Shown here: positions 6,922-14,758 of the stretch, piece by piece
Layout: every line of letters begins with the position of its first letter
Numbering within the stretch: position 1 is the first letter of the stretch
Source of the DNA: a virus
Reading direction: 5' to 3' (one strand)
Virus record (IMG/VR): IMGVR_UViG_3300006810_000173
Span: 1-34,315 of that record
Length of the DNA stretch: 34,315 nt
The notes under the pieces: model-generated
What the model saw: the letters and a program-made list of their open reading frames with translations, nothing else
Databases searched by the model: none
Told to the model about the DNA's origin: nothing
Translations under genes and position numbers: made by a program

Positions 6922-8745
6922 ATGGACAACAACAGAACAACCAAGCCCAGTGGCAACCTCTCCCAAGACCTGGAAGATGGGCGCCCCGTCCTTATCCGCA
7001 GGAGCAACCTCGGAAGTGTTAGAGAGGTGGAAGAAGGAGAGAGCCGCCGGGTGCGGTTTGTTGCGTCCACCGATGGAATCAAGAGAGATGGCAACAAGGT
7101 CAGAAATGACGGTTGGCAACTTGACAACTTCCTCAAAAACCCTCGGTTTCTTTGGTCCCATGACAGTGGGCCTGAAAGCATCCCGGCAATTGGCTCAGTC
7201 AGGAACATTGACTTTGAGAAGATTGAAGACGGGGGGAGCGCAATGATTATTGATGTTGAGTTTGCCTCCCATCCCTTCGCGGACATGATTTATACCCTTT
7301 ACAAGGAGGACCATCTCTCAGCGGTCTCGATTGGGTGGACACCCCTGAGAGCGGAGCCTCTCCTTAATGAAGACGGCAACCAAATTGGATGGGACTTCAT
7401 TGAGAGCGAGCTCCTTGAAGTTTCGGCTGTCAATATTCCCGCCGACCCTGACGCCTTGATGGTTGCAGCCCAGAGGGGGTTGATTCCCTATGAGAAGATT
7501 GGAGATTTCGATGCCCGGGCGATTGAGAGCAACTCCCGGGGCATTGCTTACGTCCTCGACCACGGGTCTTCTAGGGATTTGGCAAAGGTCAATTCGGAAC
7601 TTCGGGCTAGGTACAAAGGAGTTGAGATCGACACAAAGCCCACCAAGGCAATGGCCGAAGAGGCCGAGCGGGGCCTTGAATGGAGATCAGAAACCGGCAA
7701 GGGCGGAACCGAAGTGGGTGTTGCTCGGGCCAGAGACTTGAAGAATCGGGTGAATCTCTCTCTTGATACCGTCAAGAGAATGGCGTCCTACTTTGCGCGA
7801 CATGAAGCAGACAAGGGCGCTGAAGGGTTCAACGTAGGGGAAGACGGATATCCCAGCGCCGGGCGCATTGCTTGGGCTCTCTGGGGAGGAGATCCCGGTC
7901 AGAGATGGGCCGGAGAAATTGTGGAGCGAATGAAAAGGATTGACGAAGAGGAGCGAGAAGCCCCCGAGATGGTCGAGACGGTCGAGACGGTCGAGACGGT
8001 CGAGACGGTCGAGGAGGTCAAGGCGGTTGAAACTGCCGAAGCCCCAGAGGCGCATGGCAGGGATGAACATGAAGAAGAGCCAGAGGATGACCTCCCAGAA
8101 GAAGATTCAGACATGGGCTTTGTTGAGGATCTCGGGCGGTTGCTTCAATCCCTTATGGGCTATTACTCCCAACTTTCGGAAATGATGGAAGAGTCCGAGG
8201 TTACCGAGGAAGATGAGGAGACAGAAGCGGTTGACCATTCGGAGCATATCCGAGAGATCTGCAAAGAGATTGTGATGGTTGCTGATGCAGTCTCGGCCAT
8301 GTGCATGGGTTACGGAGAAGAGGAAGAAGAAGATCAGACCGCAGAGGCCCCTGAAGAGGAATCCCGAAGTCAGGACCTGGAGGAAGCCCCCGAGGAGGAG
8401 ACTCTTGAAAGGGTTGGAAAGAAGATCTCAAAGGGCAGGGCCGAGAGAATCAAAGAGGTTTACAAACTCCTTGGGGACTGCCGAGAATTGACAAAAGGCA
8501 TTCTTGATGAGGGGGACGGAAGAGCCGAAGAGGCCCCCGAGGCCGAAGAGGCCGTTGAAATTGTGAAGAGAGAAGCCCCCGAGGCCATCGAGGTTGAGGA
8601 GGCCCCTGAAGCGACTGAGGAGGCCCCTGAAGCGACTGAGGAAATTGAGGGCACCGAAAACGTCGAGGGGGAAGAGGATGATATCCTTGAGCGAGTAGCA
8701 GAGGAACTTGAAGCCGGGTACTTGCTGGCCCTGTTCAAGAAGTAA
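6922..8745 (+). CDS. HK97-type prohead protease fused to a scaffold-like tail
   Basis: Residues 40-180 match the S78 prohead protease family: WSHD with His80, SAVSIGW with the likely nucleophile Ser136, and ESELLEVSAVNIPADPDA. The enzyme matures the capsid by cleaving scaffold and capsid N-termini. Residues about 230-345 hold a conserved phage domain (KPTKAMAEEAERGLEW, SLDTVKRMASYFARHE, YPSAGRIAWALWGGD). The rest, to 607, is extremely acidic, rich in Glu, Pro and Val, and predicted helical or disordered, typical of a scaffold. It holds VET repeats at 7972 and a 21-base duplication at 8599. No separate scaffold gene is seen nearby, so the tail may do that job, with self-cleavage releasing it. 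The stop is followed by a terminator. Confidence 0.9.
   Translation: MDNNRTTKPSGNLSQDLEDGRPVLIRRSNLGSVREVEEGESRRVRFVASTDGIKRDGNKVRNDGWQLDNFLKNPRFLWSHDSGPESIPAIGSVRNIDFEKIEDGGSAMIIDVEFASHPFADMIYTLYKEDHLSAVSIGWTPLRAEPLLNEDGNQIGWDFIESELLEVSAVNIPADPDALMVAAQRGLIPYEKIGDFDARAIESNSRGIAYVLDHGSSRDLAKVNSELRARYKGVEIDTKPTKAMAEEAERGLEWRSETGKGGTEVGVARARDLKNRVNLSLDTVKRMASYFARHEADKGAEGFNVGEDGYPSAGRIAWALWGGDPGQRWAGEIVERMKRIDEEEREAPEMVETVETVETVETVEEVKAVETAEAPEAHGRDEHEEEPEDDLPEEDSDMGFVEDLGRLLQSLMGYYSQLSEMMEESEVTEEDEETEAVDHSEHIREICKEIVMVADAVSAMCMGYGEEEEEDQTAEAPEEESRSQDLEEAPEEETLERVGKKISKGRAERIKEVYKLLGDCRELTKGILDEGDGRAEEAPEAEEAVEIVKREAPEAIEVEEAPEATEEAPEATEEIEGTENVEGEEDDILERVAEELEAGYLLALFKK
7972..8014 (+). repeat. 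9-base tandem repeat (VET)
   Basis: GTCGAGACG occurs four times in perfect tandem (7972-8007) with a partial fifth copy. It encodes Val-Glu-Thr repeats at the start of the acidic scaffold-like region. Copy number change would stay in frame. Confidence 0.95.
8599..8640 (+). repeat. 21-base direct duplication
   Basis: Two identical adjacent 21-base copies (8599-8619 and 8620-8640) encode EAPEATE twice in the acidic tail of the protease-scaffold protein. The identity suggests a recent slippage event. Confidence 0.95.
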
Positions 8746-8782
8746 CAACGCAAAAGAGAGACGCGCCTTTCGGCGTAACATC

Positions 8783-8811
8783 AGAGGCGCCCTTTGCGGG
8801 GCGCCTCTTTT
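8783..8811 (+). terminator. rho-independent terminator after the protease
   Basis: AGAGGCGCCC (8783-8792) pairs with GGGCGCCTCT (8799-8808) around a 6-base loop and is followed by TTTTGTGTT. A smaller hairpin, CGCC-TTTC-GGCG, lies just upstream (8764-8775). It closes the portal-protease transcript. Confidence 0.85.
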
Positions 8812-8841
8812 GTGTTAAGTCCCTAAAAGGAGGGAAATATC

Positions 8842-9075
8842 ATGATGAAGAGCAATTTTGGGAGGATTGGGCAAAGGATCAAACTCTTGGGACCCTGCCC
8901 GATCATTGGAAGAGGAATCCTTCGGACTGGCTCGGTTGTAGAAGTTAGCCACATCGAAGCCCGGCAATTGATCGATTGGGGCAAGGCTGAGTTGGCAACT
9001 GGGGAGCCCCTCACCTCCACCGAACCTCCCCTACAACCTGCCAACGGTCTTGGTTATGTGGTGCGGGGATTTTGA
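8842..9075 (+). CDS. small phage structural-type protein, unassigned
   Basis: A 77-residue protein with a good ribosome site (AGGAGGG, 8 bases before the ATG). The middle (TGSVVEVSHIEARQLIDWGKAELA) resembles short phage head-region proteins in which a valine-rich strand precedes a helix ending in GKAE. The family cannot be named. The C-terminus ends seven residues after a PLQPANG turn. It follows a terminator, so it begins a new transcript, though no promoter is evident; the next gene starts directly after its stop. Confidence 0.7.
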   Translation: MMKSNFGRIGQRIKLLGPCPIIGRGILRTGSVVEVSHIEARQLIDWGKAELATGEPLTSTEPPLQPANGLGYVVRGF

Positions 9076-10068
9076 TTGAGGCTAGACTTCCGAGGATACC
9101 GAGAAGTTAGCCTCTTTGGGAACGCTCTTGGTTACCAGTATGCGTCTTCTTCCCTTTTCAAGGCACTAGAGAAGGACCCGGAAGTCACTCTCACCGAAGA
9201 CGCAGAGGTTGCAATTCATTTCTGCAACCCACAAGTCTTCAAGCCGGTCCCAAGCAAAAGGAATTTCCTCTTTACAATGTGCGAAACAGACCCAGCCCCT
9301 TCCTACCATGAAGACCCTTTCATCTATGGCGGCGCCTCTGGTCAGATTGTTCCTTCTAGGTTCTGTGATCGAATCCTTGCCCCGGTTGCGGCAAGGTGGG
9401 ACGTTCCAACCGCTATTTCTCCCCTTGGCTTTGACCCGGCCAAGCATCCCATAACCCCCCGGAGTTTTGACCCCCGAGAGAAGTTCAGGTTTCTCTGGGT
9501 AGGAGCCCCAAACGGAAGGAAGGGGGCAAGTCCCGTCATTCGGGCTTGGGATTTGGCTTTTCAGGGTCAAGACTGGTGCCACCTGACCATCAAGACAACA
9601 GACCCGAAGGGCGAGGGGAAGGTTTCTCAACTGTCCAATTCTGTGACCTTTGACTCTCGTTTTCTCCCTGCCGAGGAAATGTCTGCTTTGGTTGGAGAGA
9701 GCCATTGCGCCGTTCTCCCTTCTTTCGGGGAAGGCTTTGGACTCTGCCACCTGGAGGCCCTTGCCTCTGGCCTCCCGGTCATAACAATACAACACTCAGC
9801 ACCACCAGAGTTCCTCAAGGATGATGCCCTTTACTCTGATTTTGAGATGGTCGAGACAAAATCCTCAGACGGGGAAATCTTCCATGCTGCTCTTGCTGAC
9901 AGGGTAGACCTAGCCCGATCAATGGCACAGGTTGTGAAGGCTTATCCGAAGTGGAGCAAGAGAGCACTAAGGGGGGCGCGGCGCGTTCATTCTTCGATGA
10001 CCTGGACCGATGCCTCCAACAACCTCAAGGAAGCCATTGAGCTCCTGACCCAACGCCTCGATGATTGA
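9076..10068 (+). CDS. GT-B fold glycosyltransferase (GT1/GT4-like), second copy
   Basis: This 330-residue protein is a paralogue of the glycosyltransferase at 1614. It has FLWVGAPNGRK near 129, a stretch HLTIKTTD, and SFGEGFGLCHLEALASGLPVI with the E-x7-E donor pair at 219 and 227. The TTG start directly follows the preceding stop (TGATTG) and gives a family-like beginning (GYREVSLFGNALGYQYAS). It lacks membrane segments. It overlaps the GT-A enzyme that follows, so both are probably made together and may build the same glycan. The position between head genes and surface-protein genes suggests that the acceptor is a virion or exported protein, but nothing in the sequence proves it. Confidence 0.88.
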   Translation: MRLDFRGYREVSLFGNALGYQYASSSLFKALEKDPEVTLTEDAEVAIHFCNPQVFKPVPSKRNFLFTMCETDPAPSYHEDPFIYGGASGQIVPSRFCDRILAPVAARWDVPTAISPLGFDPAKHPITPRSFDPREKFRFLWVGAPNGRKGASPVIRAWDLAFQGQDWCHLTIKTTDPKGEGKVSQLSNSVTFDSRFLPAEEMSALVGESHCAVLPSFGEGFGLCHLEALASGLPVITIQHSAPPEFLKDDALYSDFEMVETKSSDGEIFHAALADRVDLARSMAQVVKAYPKWSKRALRGARRVHSSMTWTDASNNLKEAIELLTQRLDD

Positions 10069-10897
10069 GACCTCTATCATAGTTCCGGTTTTTGGAAGAG
10101 TTGACCTTTTGACAGGTTGTCTGAAGTCGGTAAGGGAGACAGTCCCCCCGGGGGTGGAGGTTATTGTCTCCGACGATGGCTCCCGAGAAGCGGAGGAGAT
10201 CCGGTCAGTTTCTGAGGAGTTCGGGGCGCGTGTTTTGCGGTCTCCCCTAAACAAGGGGTTCAGTGTATCTTGCAACTCTGCAATTGTTCAGGCTCAGGGT
10301 GAGAAGATTGTTCTCTTGAACTCCGACACGGTGGTCTTAGGGGATTGGCTCAGTCCCCTTCTCAAGTGGCTGGAGTGGGATTCTATCGGGCTTGTTGGCA
10401 ACCTTCAGTTGAAGCAAGACGGCACCACAGTTGACCACCTTGGAGTCTTCCCTAAGAAATATGAAGGGGCTGGAGGGCCAGCCTTCTCCCTTCAACATCT
10501 TTACCAAGGAGTTCAAATCTCCGAAGTCCCCGATGTTGCTCTTCGGGCGAAGATTGTTCCGGCAGTAACCGGAGCTTGCCTTGCCATGAGAAGAGACATG
10601 AGGCTTCTCTTCGATACTCGTTACCGCAACGGATATGAAGACATTGACCTTTGTTACCGGGTAAGATCGGAACATCGAAGACAGGTGGTCATTGAACCCG
10701 CTTCCAGAATTCTTCACCTCGGGAGTCAATCAGAAGGGCGTTTTGACCATGAAGCGGCAAACAGGGTGAAGTTTGGCGGGGATTGGTGGGAATTTGTGGA
10801 CAAGGACCCCAGCCTACAGGATGCAGTCAAGGCAGACCGCAACGGAGAACCCCGGCCAGTTCCCCCCACCTTCCCTCGATCAAGGTTTTCCCTCTAA
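10061..10897 (+). CDS. GT-A fold glycosyltransferase family 2
   Basis: This 278-residue enzyme has the marks of the GT2 family: the N-terminal strand TSIIVPVFGR, VSDDGS at 36-41, the metal-binding-like NSDT at 87-90 and GYEDIDLCYR at 191-200, a motif of rhamnosyl- and galactofuranosyltransferase-like members. It transfers a sugar from a nucleotide donor with inversion. No membrane anchor is present. Its ATG overlaps the stop of the GT-B gene by 8 bases. The last four codons end just before the promoter of the next gene, so this is the end of the small operon. Confidence 0.9.
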   Translation: MIETSIIVPVFGRVDLLTGCLKSVRETVPPGVEVIVSDDGSREAEEIRSVSEEFGARVLRSPLNKGFSVSCNSAIVQAQGEKIVLLNSDTVVLGDWLSPLLKWLEWDSIGLVGNLQLKQDGTTVDHLGVFPKKYEGAGGPAFSLQHLYQGVQISEVPDVALRAKIVPAVTGACLAMRRDMRLLFDTRYRNGYEDIDLCYRVRSEHRRQVVIEPASRILHLGSQSEGRFDHEAANRVKFGGDWWEFVDKDPSLQDAVKADRNGEPRPVPPTFPRSRFSL

Positions 10898-10900
10898 CTA

Positions 10901-10909
10901 TGCGATAAT
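10901..10909 (+). promoter_or_regulatory. extended -10 promoter, leaderless arrangement
   Basis: TGC followed by GATAAT (10904-10909) is an extended -10 element. The GTG start at 10916 lies exactly six bases after it. No -35 box and no Shine-Dalgarno sequence are visible. The arrangement matches those at 132 and 23754. Confidence 0.6.
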
Positions 10910-10915
10910 GTAGGG

Positions 10916-11545
10916 GTGCCCGTTGCCACCCCTTCTTTTGAAACCTCGGAGCTCCTTGACCACCACCCGAGTTTTGCCCTTGATTTGTCCACCTTTCCAG
11001 CCCTGGATTCGGTTGAGTTGGACTTCTTGCGGCGGGGCTACGGATATTCTGCGGCGCCCTCTACCTCCTCCCCCACCTCAGACACTCTTGAGAGGTCAAC
11101 AGCGGACCTCTACCTCGGGGCGGGCCTTCGCGGGAGGTTTGATGATTTCAACACCCCAGAAACCCTCTCTAGGGAGGAGACCCCGGACATGATCCTTGGT
11201 GCAACCATTTCCTCAATTGGAAGTTCTCAAACCATGTACTTGGGAACCTTCGAGGACAAGACAGATGCAAAGGTCTCAATTCCCGTCCCCGAGGGGCGAG
11301 CGGTCGAGTTAAACGTCAGGGCAACAGCAGCGCCGGGGACCGGGGAGTCCTTTGTTTATGACATCATCAGGAATGGGGTTGTTTCTGGACTTTCGATCAC
11401 GGTCTCGGGGACTTCTCAGGATGGGAGCACATCAACCGACCCCGTTACTTGTAGCACCGGGGACCGCCTCTCTCTCAGACTCCAGACTTCTTCTGGGGCC
11501 GCAACCGCCCACCATCGCTACTCGCTGCGATACGTTTTGACCTAA
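10916..11545 (+). CDS. beta-rich virion surface or fibre-like protein
   Basis: This 209-residue protein is not assigned to a family. The N-terminal half is variable and Ser/Thr-rich. The C-terminal 110 residues look like a beta-sandwich: VSIPVPEGRAVELNV, then ESFVYDIIRNGVVSG, SITVSGTSQDG and STGDRLSLRLQ. A similar pattern (NG turn, later GD before the last strands) ends the proteins at 11584 and 12293. Unlike those, it has no signal peptide and only one Cys. It starts at a GTG with a leaderless promoter. The context, after glycosyltransferases and before fibre-like proteins, suggests a capsid decoration or tail fibre protein. Confidence 0.7.
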   Translation: MPVATPSFETSELLDHHPSFALDLSTFPALDSVELDFLRRGYGYSAAPSTSSPTSDTLERSTADLYLGAGLRGRFDDFNTPETLSREETPDMILGATISSIGSSQTMYLGTFEDKTDAKVSIPVPEGRAVELNVRATAAPGTGESFVYDIIRNGVVSGLSITVSGTSQDGSTSTDPVTCSTGDRLSLRLQTSSGAATAHHRYSLRYVLT

Positions 11546-11583
11546 GCCCAGACAATCCAACACCCCAAGGAGGGGGGAAATCA

Positions 11584-12276
11584 ATGAAGAGATTAAACAG
11601 CATTATCCAATCCCTAGCCATCATTATTGTTGGCAGTTCGATTGCTTGGGCAATTGAGGGATCGACTAATATTGACGTATCAAATGGCGTCATTTCACTC
11701 ACCGGGACTGTCCCTGTTGCCAATGGCGGAACCAATGTAACAGCGGCAACTGACACCTATGTTCTTGTTGGCAATGGAACCACCTGGGTGGCTACAGATG
11801 TTCCCAACTGTAACGGGGCCAATGAAGCCTTGAACTTTTCCGATGGAAGCCCCAACACCTTCAGTTGCGCCACGATTTCAGCGGGAAGCACCATCAACCC
11901 AGAGATTACCTTTTCTACCGAGACCGCCATTGACCTAGACAGTGGGGGAACCAGTGAGATCTTCATTGGACTAAACGGGAAGGTCTCGACCACCGATGAT
12001 AATGTCATGGTTCCCATGGGTGCGGGGTCATATAGTAATTTTCGGTGTATCTCTTCAACCGCTGCTGGCAACATTACCGTTGAGGTTGGAGTTGGAACCT
12101 GTGGAAGCGCCCTCACCTATGGAACCCTTGCCCAGATAGTTAATGGGACAACCGCTCCGAGTGTAGACACAGATTCTCAGTCAGTGACTGCTGGTCAGTG
12201 CGTTGCCGTCAGAGCTTCAACAGCTATCAACCCGACCTCGACTCACATCTCCTGTTCCTTCCAGAAAACAGCCTGA
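11584..12276 (+). CDS. secreted fibre-like protein with Sec signal peptide
   Basis: This 230-residue protein starts with a clear Sec signal: positive KR, hydrophobic SLAIIIVGSSIA and AWA before the likely cut near residue 23. The ribosome site AGGAGGGG lies just upstream. After it comes a stretch typical of tail-fibre repeats (PVANGGTNVTAATDTYVLVGNGTTW). The C-terminal domain ends with SVTAGQCVAVRAS and resembles the ends of the neighbours at 10916 and 12293. Six cysteines are present, fitting disulphides in an oxidising compartment. A signal peptide on a fibre-like phage protein is unusual, since virion parts normally assemble in the cytoplasm. Role unknown. Confidence 0.75.
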   Translation: MKRLNSIIQSLAIIIVGSSIAWAIEGSTNIDVSNGVISLTGTVPVANGGTNVTAATDTYVLVGNGTTWVATDVPNCNGANEALNFSDGSPNTFSCATISAGSTINPEITFSTETAIDLDSGGTSEIFIGLNGKVSTTDDNVMVPMGAGSYSNFRCISSTAAGNITVEVGVGTCGSALTYGTLAQIVNGTTAPSVDTDSQSVTAGQCVAVRASTAINPTSTHISCSFQKTA

Positions 12277-12292
12277 TAGGGGCAAGGTTGCT

Positions 12293-13171
12293 GTGATCTC
12301 CCTCTTCTTCCTCCTCCTACTTATTCCCAGCCAGGCTCTGGCCCTGGACTGGGAGAATAGCGGCGCCACAGTTGCGGTCCCGAGTGGTCAGACATTGAAC
12401 GCCACGGGGACAGGGGAGATCACAGCAACATCCATCAACGGGACAGCAAGCGATGGGTCGAGGTACATTGACCTTCAGCAGAATACCACTACCCCAAGCG
12501 CCCCCGCCGACGATTTTACAAGGTTCCATTGCGACAAGGACTTTATCACCACAGGCATTGACGCTTGCTTCGAGTACACCAACGGCACCACATCCCCCGG
12601 CCCAAGGACAATCACAGAGGATCAAGATGAAGGGATGTATGTCACTCTGATGGCAACTCCTCCCTCGACTGCTGGACCTAGTGGGTATACCAAGATTTAT
12701 GCGAAGAGCAGTGACTCAAAACTCTATCACTACCCCAACGGGGGGTCTGAGGAGTTGATTTGCTCTGGAAGTTGCTCCAGCGGTTATCTGGCTTACGCTG
12801 CAAGCAGTATAGGCACTAACAATGATTACTATCAGAACTGGAGAGCCATTTCAGGTGATGGTGGACACGTTAGTAGCAGCACGTCAAACCACAGTACGAT
12901 TCTCCCTCACGCTATAACCGTGACCGATCTTGACTGTGCGATCTCTGCTGCTTTTGCTACCGCTCCTAATGGAAGGACCGTGTACATACAAAAGAACGGG
13001 GCTGATTCTTCTTGTGCTATTGATTACAAAGACGGTTCTTCATCTCCAAAGAACGCTGGGGGATGTAGTGTTATCTTTTCGGCTGGTGATACGATACAAC
13101 TACATTGGGACGAGACTGGCAGTGCAGGGAGTAGGGAGGTTTCATGCGTCATTACCTATACCCAGCCTTGA
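12293..13171 (+). CDS. secreted Cys-rich beta protein
   Basis: An earlier start (12203) is possible, but GTG at 12293 is preferred: it follows AGGGGCAAGG and gives a normal signal peptide (MISLFFLLLLIPSQALA, likely cut after ALA). The mature part is Ser/Thr/Gly-rich, with eight cysteines, and its C-terminal 80 residues contain GRTVYIQKNG, a turn, then SVIFSAGDTIQLHWDE, like the ends of the two preceding proteins. That last pattern is common in phage fibre tips. The gene follows the previous stop by 16 bases. Function is unknown. Confidence 0.72.
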   Translation: MISLFFLLLLIPSQALALDWENSGATVAVPSGQTLNATGTGEITATSINGTASDGSRYIDLQQNTTTPSAPADDFTRFHCDKDFITTGIDACFEYTNGTTSPGPRTITEDQDEGMYVTLMATPPSTAGPSGYTKIYAKSSDSKLYHYPNGGSEELICSGSCSSGYLAYAASSIGTNNDYYQNWRAISGDGGHVSSSTSNHSTILPHAITVTDLDCAISAAFATAPNGRTVYIQKNGADSSCAIDYKDGSSSPKNAGGCSVIFSAGDTIQLHWDETGSAGSREVSCVITYTQP

Positions 13172-13992
13172 TCCTTCTAGTTGCCTTGTCTGGCAACGCC
13201 AGAGCGATGGTTGCTGACGGCATTGTTGCCGATGGGATCTTCTTCACCCCCGCTGTCACTGAGTCCTTGCCTGACTGGAGCCAATGCCCCGGGCTGGTGG
13301 CCTACTGGACGATGGACAGCGCGAGTGGCCTTGAGGCTTCCGCTGGCTCTTGCGCGTCGGGCACTGACTGTGACCTTAGCGACCCCGGCAGTGCTGGTTA
13401 TACAACTGGAATCAGGGGCAATGCGAAGGCCATGACTCTTGGGCAGGAGCTAACCTGTGGGGTGAGTTCTTCCTGCTTCCCTTCTGGGGATATATCAATT
13501 GTCGGCTGGGAAAGGGAGGGGTCTGGTGGGTTTCAGGTTGCTTTCTTGTCGGGGAACACCACATCAAATATCTTTGTCAACTCTAATGGCTCATCGGGAG
13601 TGAACGGAGATCAGGTCGGATTCGGTTCGATAGAATCCGCGACTGTCTTTGGGTTTCTATCCATTTCCTATGATGACGCTGGGAACACCCTGAAAGGTTG
13701 CGGTAGCGATCCGGGGGAATTGGGGTGGCTATGTCAGACAGTTAGTGCAACCGCTGGCAACCCCGGTGGTAACAGTGGATTTTGCTGGCCTCTAACTAAT
13801 GGGTCGGCTTGCGATGAAGTGGCTGTTTTTGATGTCGCGCTTACGGAAGAAGAACTATGCCAAATCTGCTCTTGCTGGCTAGATGGTTCCAACTGCACAA
13901 GACTAGGAACTCACTGGGTGGACACGGGATACAATCGCAGCAATTGCGGGAACTGCAAACTGCCCTCCGACCCATCCGCGGCTTGCTTTTAA
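13144..13992 (+). CDS. secreted LamG/concanavalin-like Cys-rich protein
   Basis: The 282-residue product has a signal peptide (MRHYLYPALILLVALSGNARA) ending near residue 21. The mature part resembles a LamG-type jelly roll: GLVAYWTMDSASG near the start and DEVAVFDVALTEEELCQI near residue 230 are typical first and last strands of this carbohydrate- or protein-binding fold. Sixteen cysteines, an even number, are crowded at the C-terminus (CQICSCW, NCGNCK), suggesting disulphides or a small extra domain. It overlaps the previous gene by 28 bases. A binding role at a cell surface is inferred. Confidence 0.75.
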   Translation: MRHYLYPALILLVALSGNARAMVADGIVADGIFFTPAVTESLPDWSQCPGLVAYWTMDSASGLEASAGSCASGTDCDLSDPGSAGYTTGIRGNAKAMTLGQELTCGVSSSCFPSGDISIVGWEREGSGGFQVAFLSGNTTSNIFVNSNGSSGVNGDQVGFGSIESATVFGFLSISYDDAGNTLKGCGSDPGELGWLCQTVSATAGNPGGNSGFCWPLTNGSACDEVAVFDVALTEEELCQICSCWLDGSNCTRLGTHWVDTGYNRSNCGNCKLPSDPSAACF

Positions 13993-14003
13993 TAGGGGAG
14001 AAG

Positions 14004-14381
14004 ATGAAGCCAAACCTGACAACAAAGGCCCTCATTGCGGCGGCGGCAATCTTGGGCCTCTCTTTTAGCCCAGCCCAGGCGCAGGGGATCGGCCTGGCTG
14101 AAGCTAACCAGATCAAGTTTTCGGTCTACAGGGATTCAAGAGGGAAACCTTATCTTGAGGTTGCATATAAGCGACGTTACGAAGAGGCCGGGGAGTTTAT
14201 CGCTAACCGTGAAGTGAAGACGGTCTACACCGAAGAAAAGGCTCTCAAGGCGGGTTACACTCAAGAACAAGTGGACATGATTTTAGGTGTCTTGGATTTC
14301 ATTGAAGCCAGTGTCTACACCGCCAACAACCTACCTCGACCCACCCCGACCCCCACCCCCACCCCCACGGGCACGCCATGA
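14004..14381 (+). CDS. secreted protein with Pro-Thr tail
   Basis: ATG at 14004 is chosen because AGGGGAGAAG precedes it and a signal peptide follows (MKPNLTTKALIAAAAILGLS, then FSPAQAQG with a cut near residue 28). The 125-residue product has a mixed helix-strand body (KFSVYRDSRGKPYLEVAYKRR) and a C-terminal (PT)n run of about five repeats, a typical extended stalk or glycosylated linker. The C-rich DNA coding for that run (14340-14367) could form a G-quadruplex on the opposite strand. It is the fourth secreted protein in a row. Longer upstream starts lie inside the previous gene. Confidence 0.72.
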   Translation: MKPNLTTKALIAAAAILGLSFSPAQAQGIGLAEANQIKFSVYRDSRGKPYLEVAYKRRYEEAGEFIANREVKTVYTEEKALKAGYTQEQVDMILGVLDFIEASVYTANNLPRPTPTPTPTPTGTP

Positions 14382-14758
14382 GTGAAAACTTTTACTTAGA
14401 GAGACTTACTCAAACCGAGCAAACAAGCCTTCAGAATACCGAAGACCTGAAAGAACTGAAGATTGAACTTGACTCCTTTGAGGCAAGGGTTTCCCCCGAG
14501 GTTGCGAAGATCGGAAAGGTTGACACCACCCAACTCATTGCGGTTGTGGGGTCCATTGTCTTTGCGATCACTACAACCGGCGCCCTTTTCATCCAACCTG
14601 TCAACGTGAGCCTAGACGCTCTCGGCGCCGACCTGGAGGAGCACAAACAGTTGACCGACACAACCCAGGTGGCCGACAGGCTTAGAGGTTTAGAGATCAA
14701 AGTTGAGAGGCTAGCCACATTGATGGACTGCAAGGAAGAAGAGAATGTCAACCGCTAG
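14378..14758 (+). CDS. single-pass membrane protein with coiled coils
   Basis: A 126-residue protein with an N-terminal charged helix (LTQTEQTSLQNTEDLKELKIEL), one hydrophobic segment at about 50-72 (TQLIAVVGSIVFAITTTGAL), and a C-terminal helix (ADRLRGLEIKVERLATLMD). This layout resembles some holins and other small phage membrane proteins, but it cannot be assigned. The ATG overlaps the stop of the secreted gene (ATGA), so it is coupled to the secreted cassette and might anchor or release it. It overlaps the next gene by 14 bases. Confidence 0.7.
   Translation: MSENFYLERLTQTEQTSLQNTEDLKELKIELDSFEARVSPEVAKIGKVDTTQLIAVVGSIVFAITTTGALFIQPVNVSLDALGADLEEHKQLTDTTQVADRLRGLEIKVERLATLMDCKEEENVNR

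Noticed and set aside
7899-8114. Minus-strand frame with Ser-Thr-Val repeats
   Set aside because: It is the complement of the VET repeat region and has no start signal.
14340-14367. C-rich run that could form a quadruplex on the minus strand
   Set aside because: It is explained by Pro-Thr codons of the secreted protein tail; no regulatory position.
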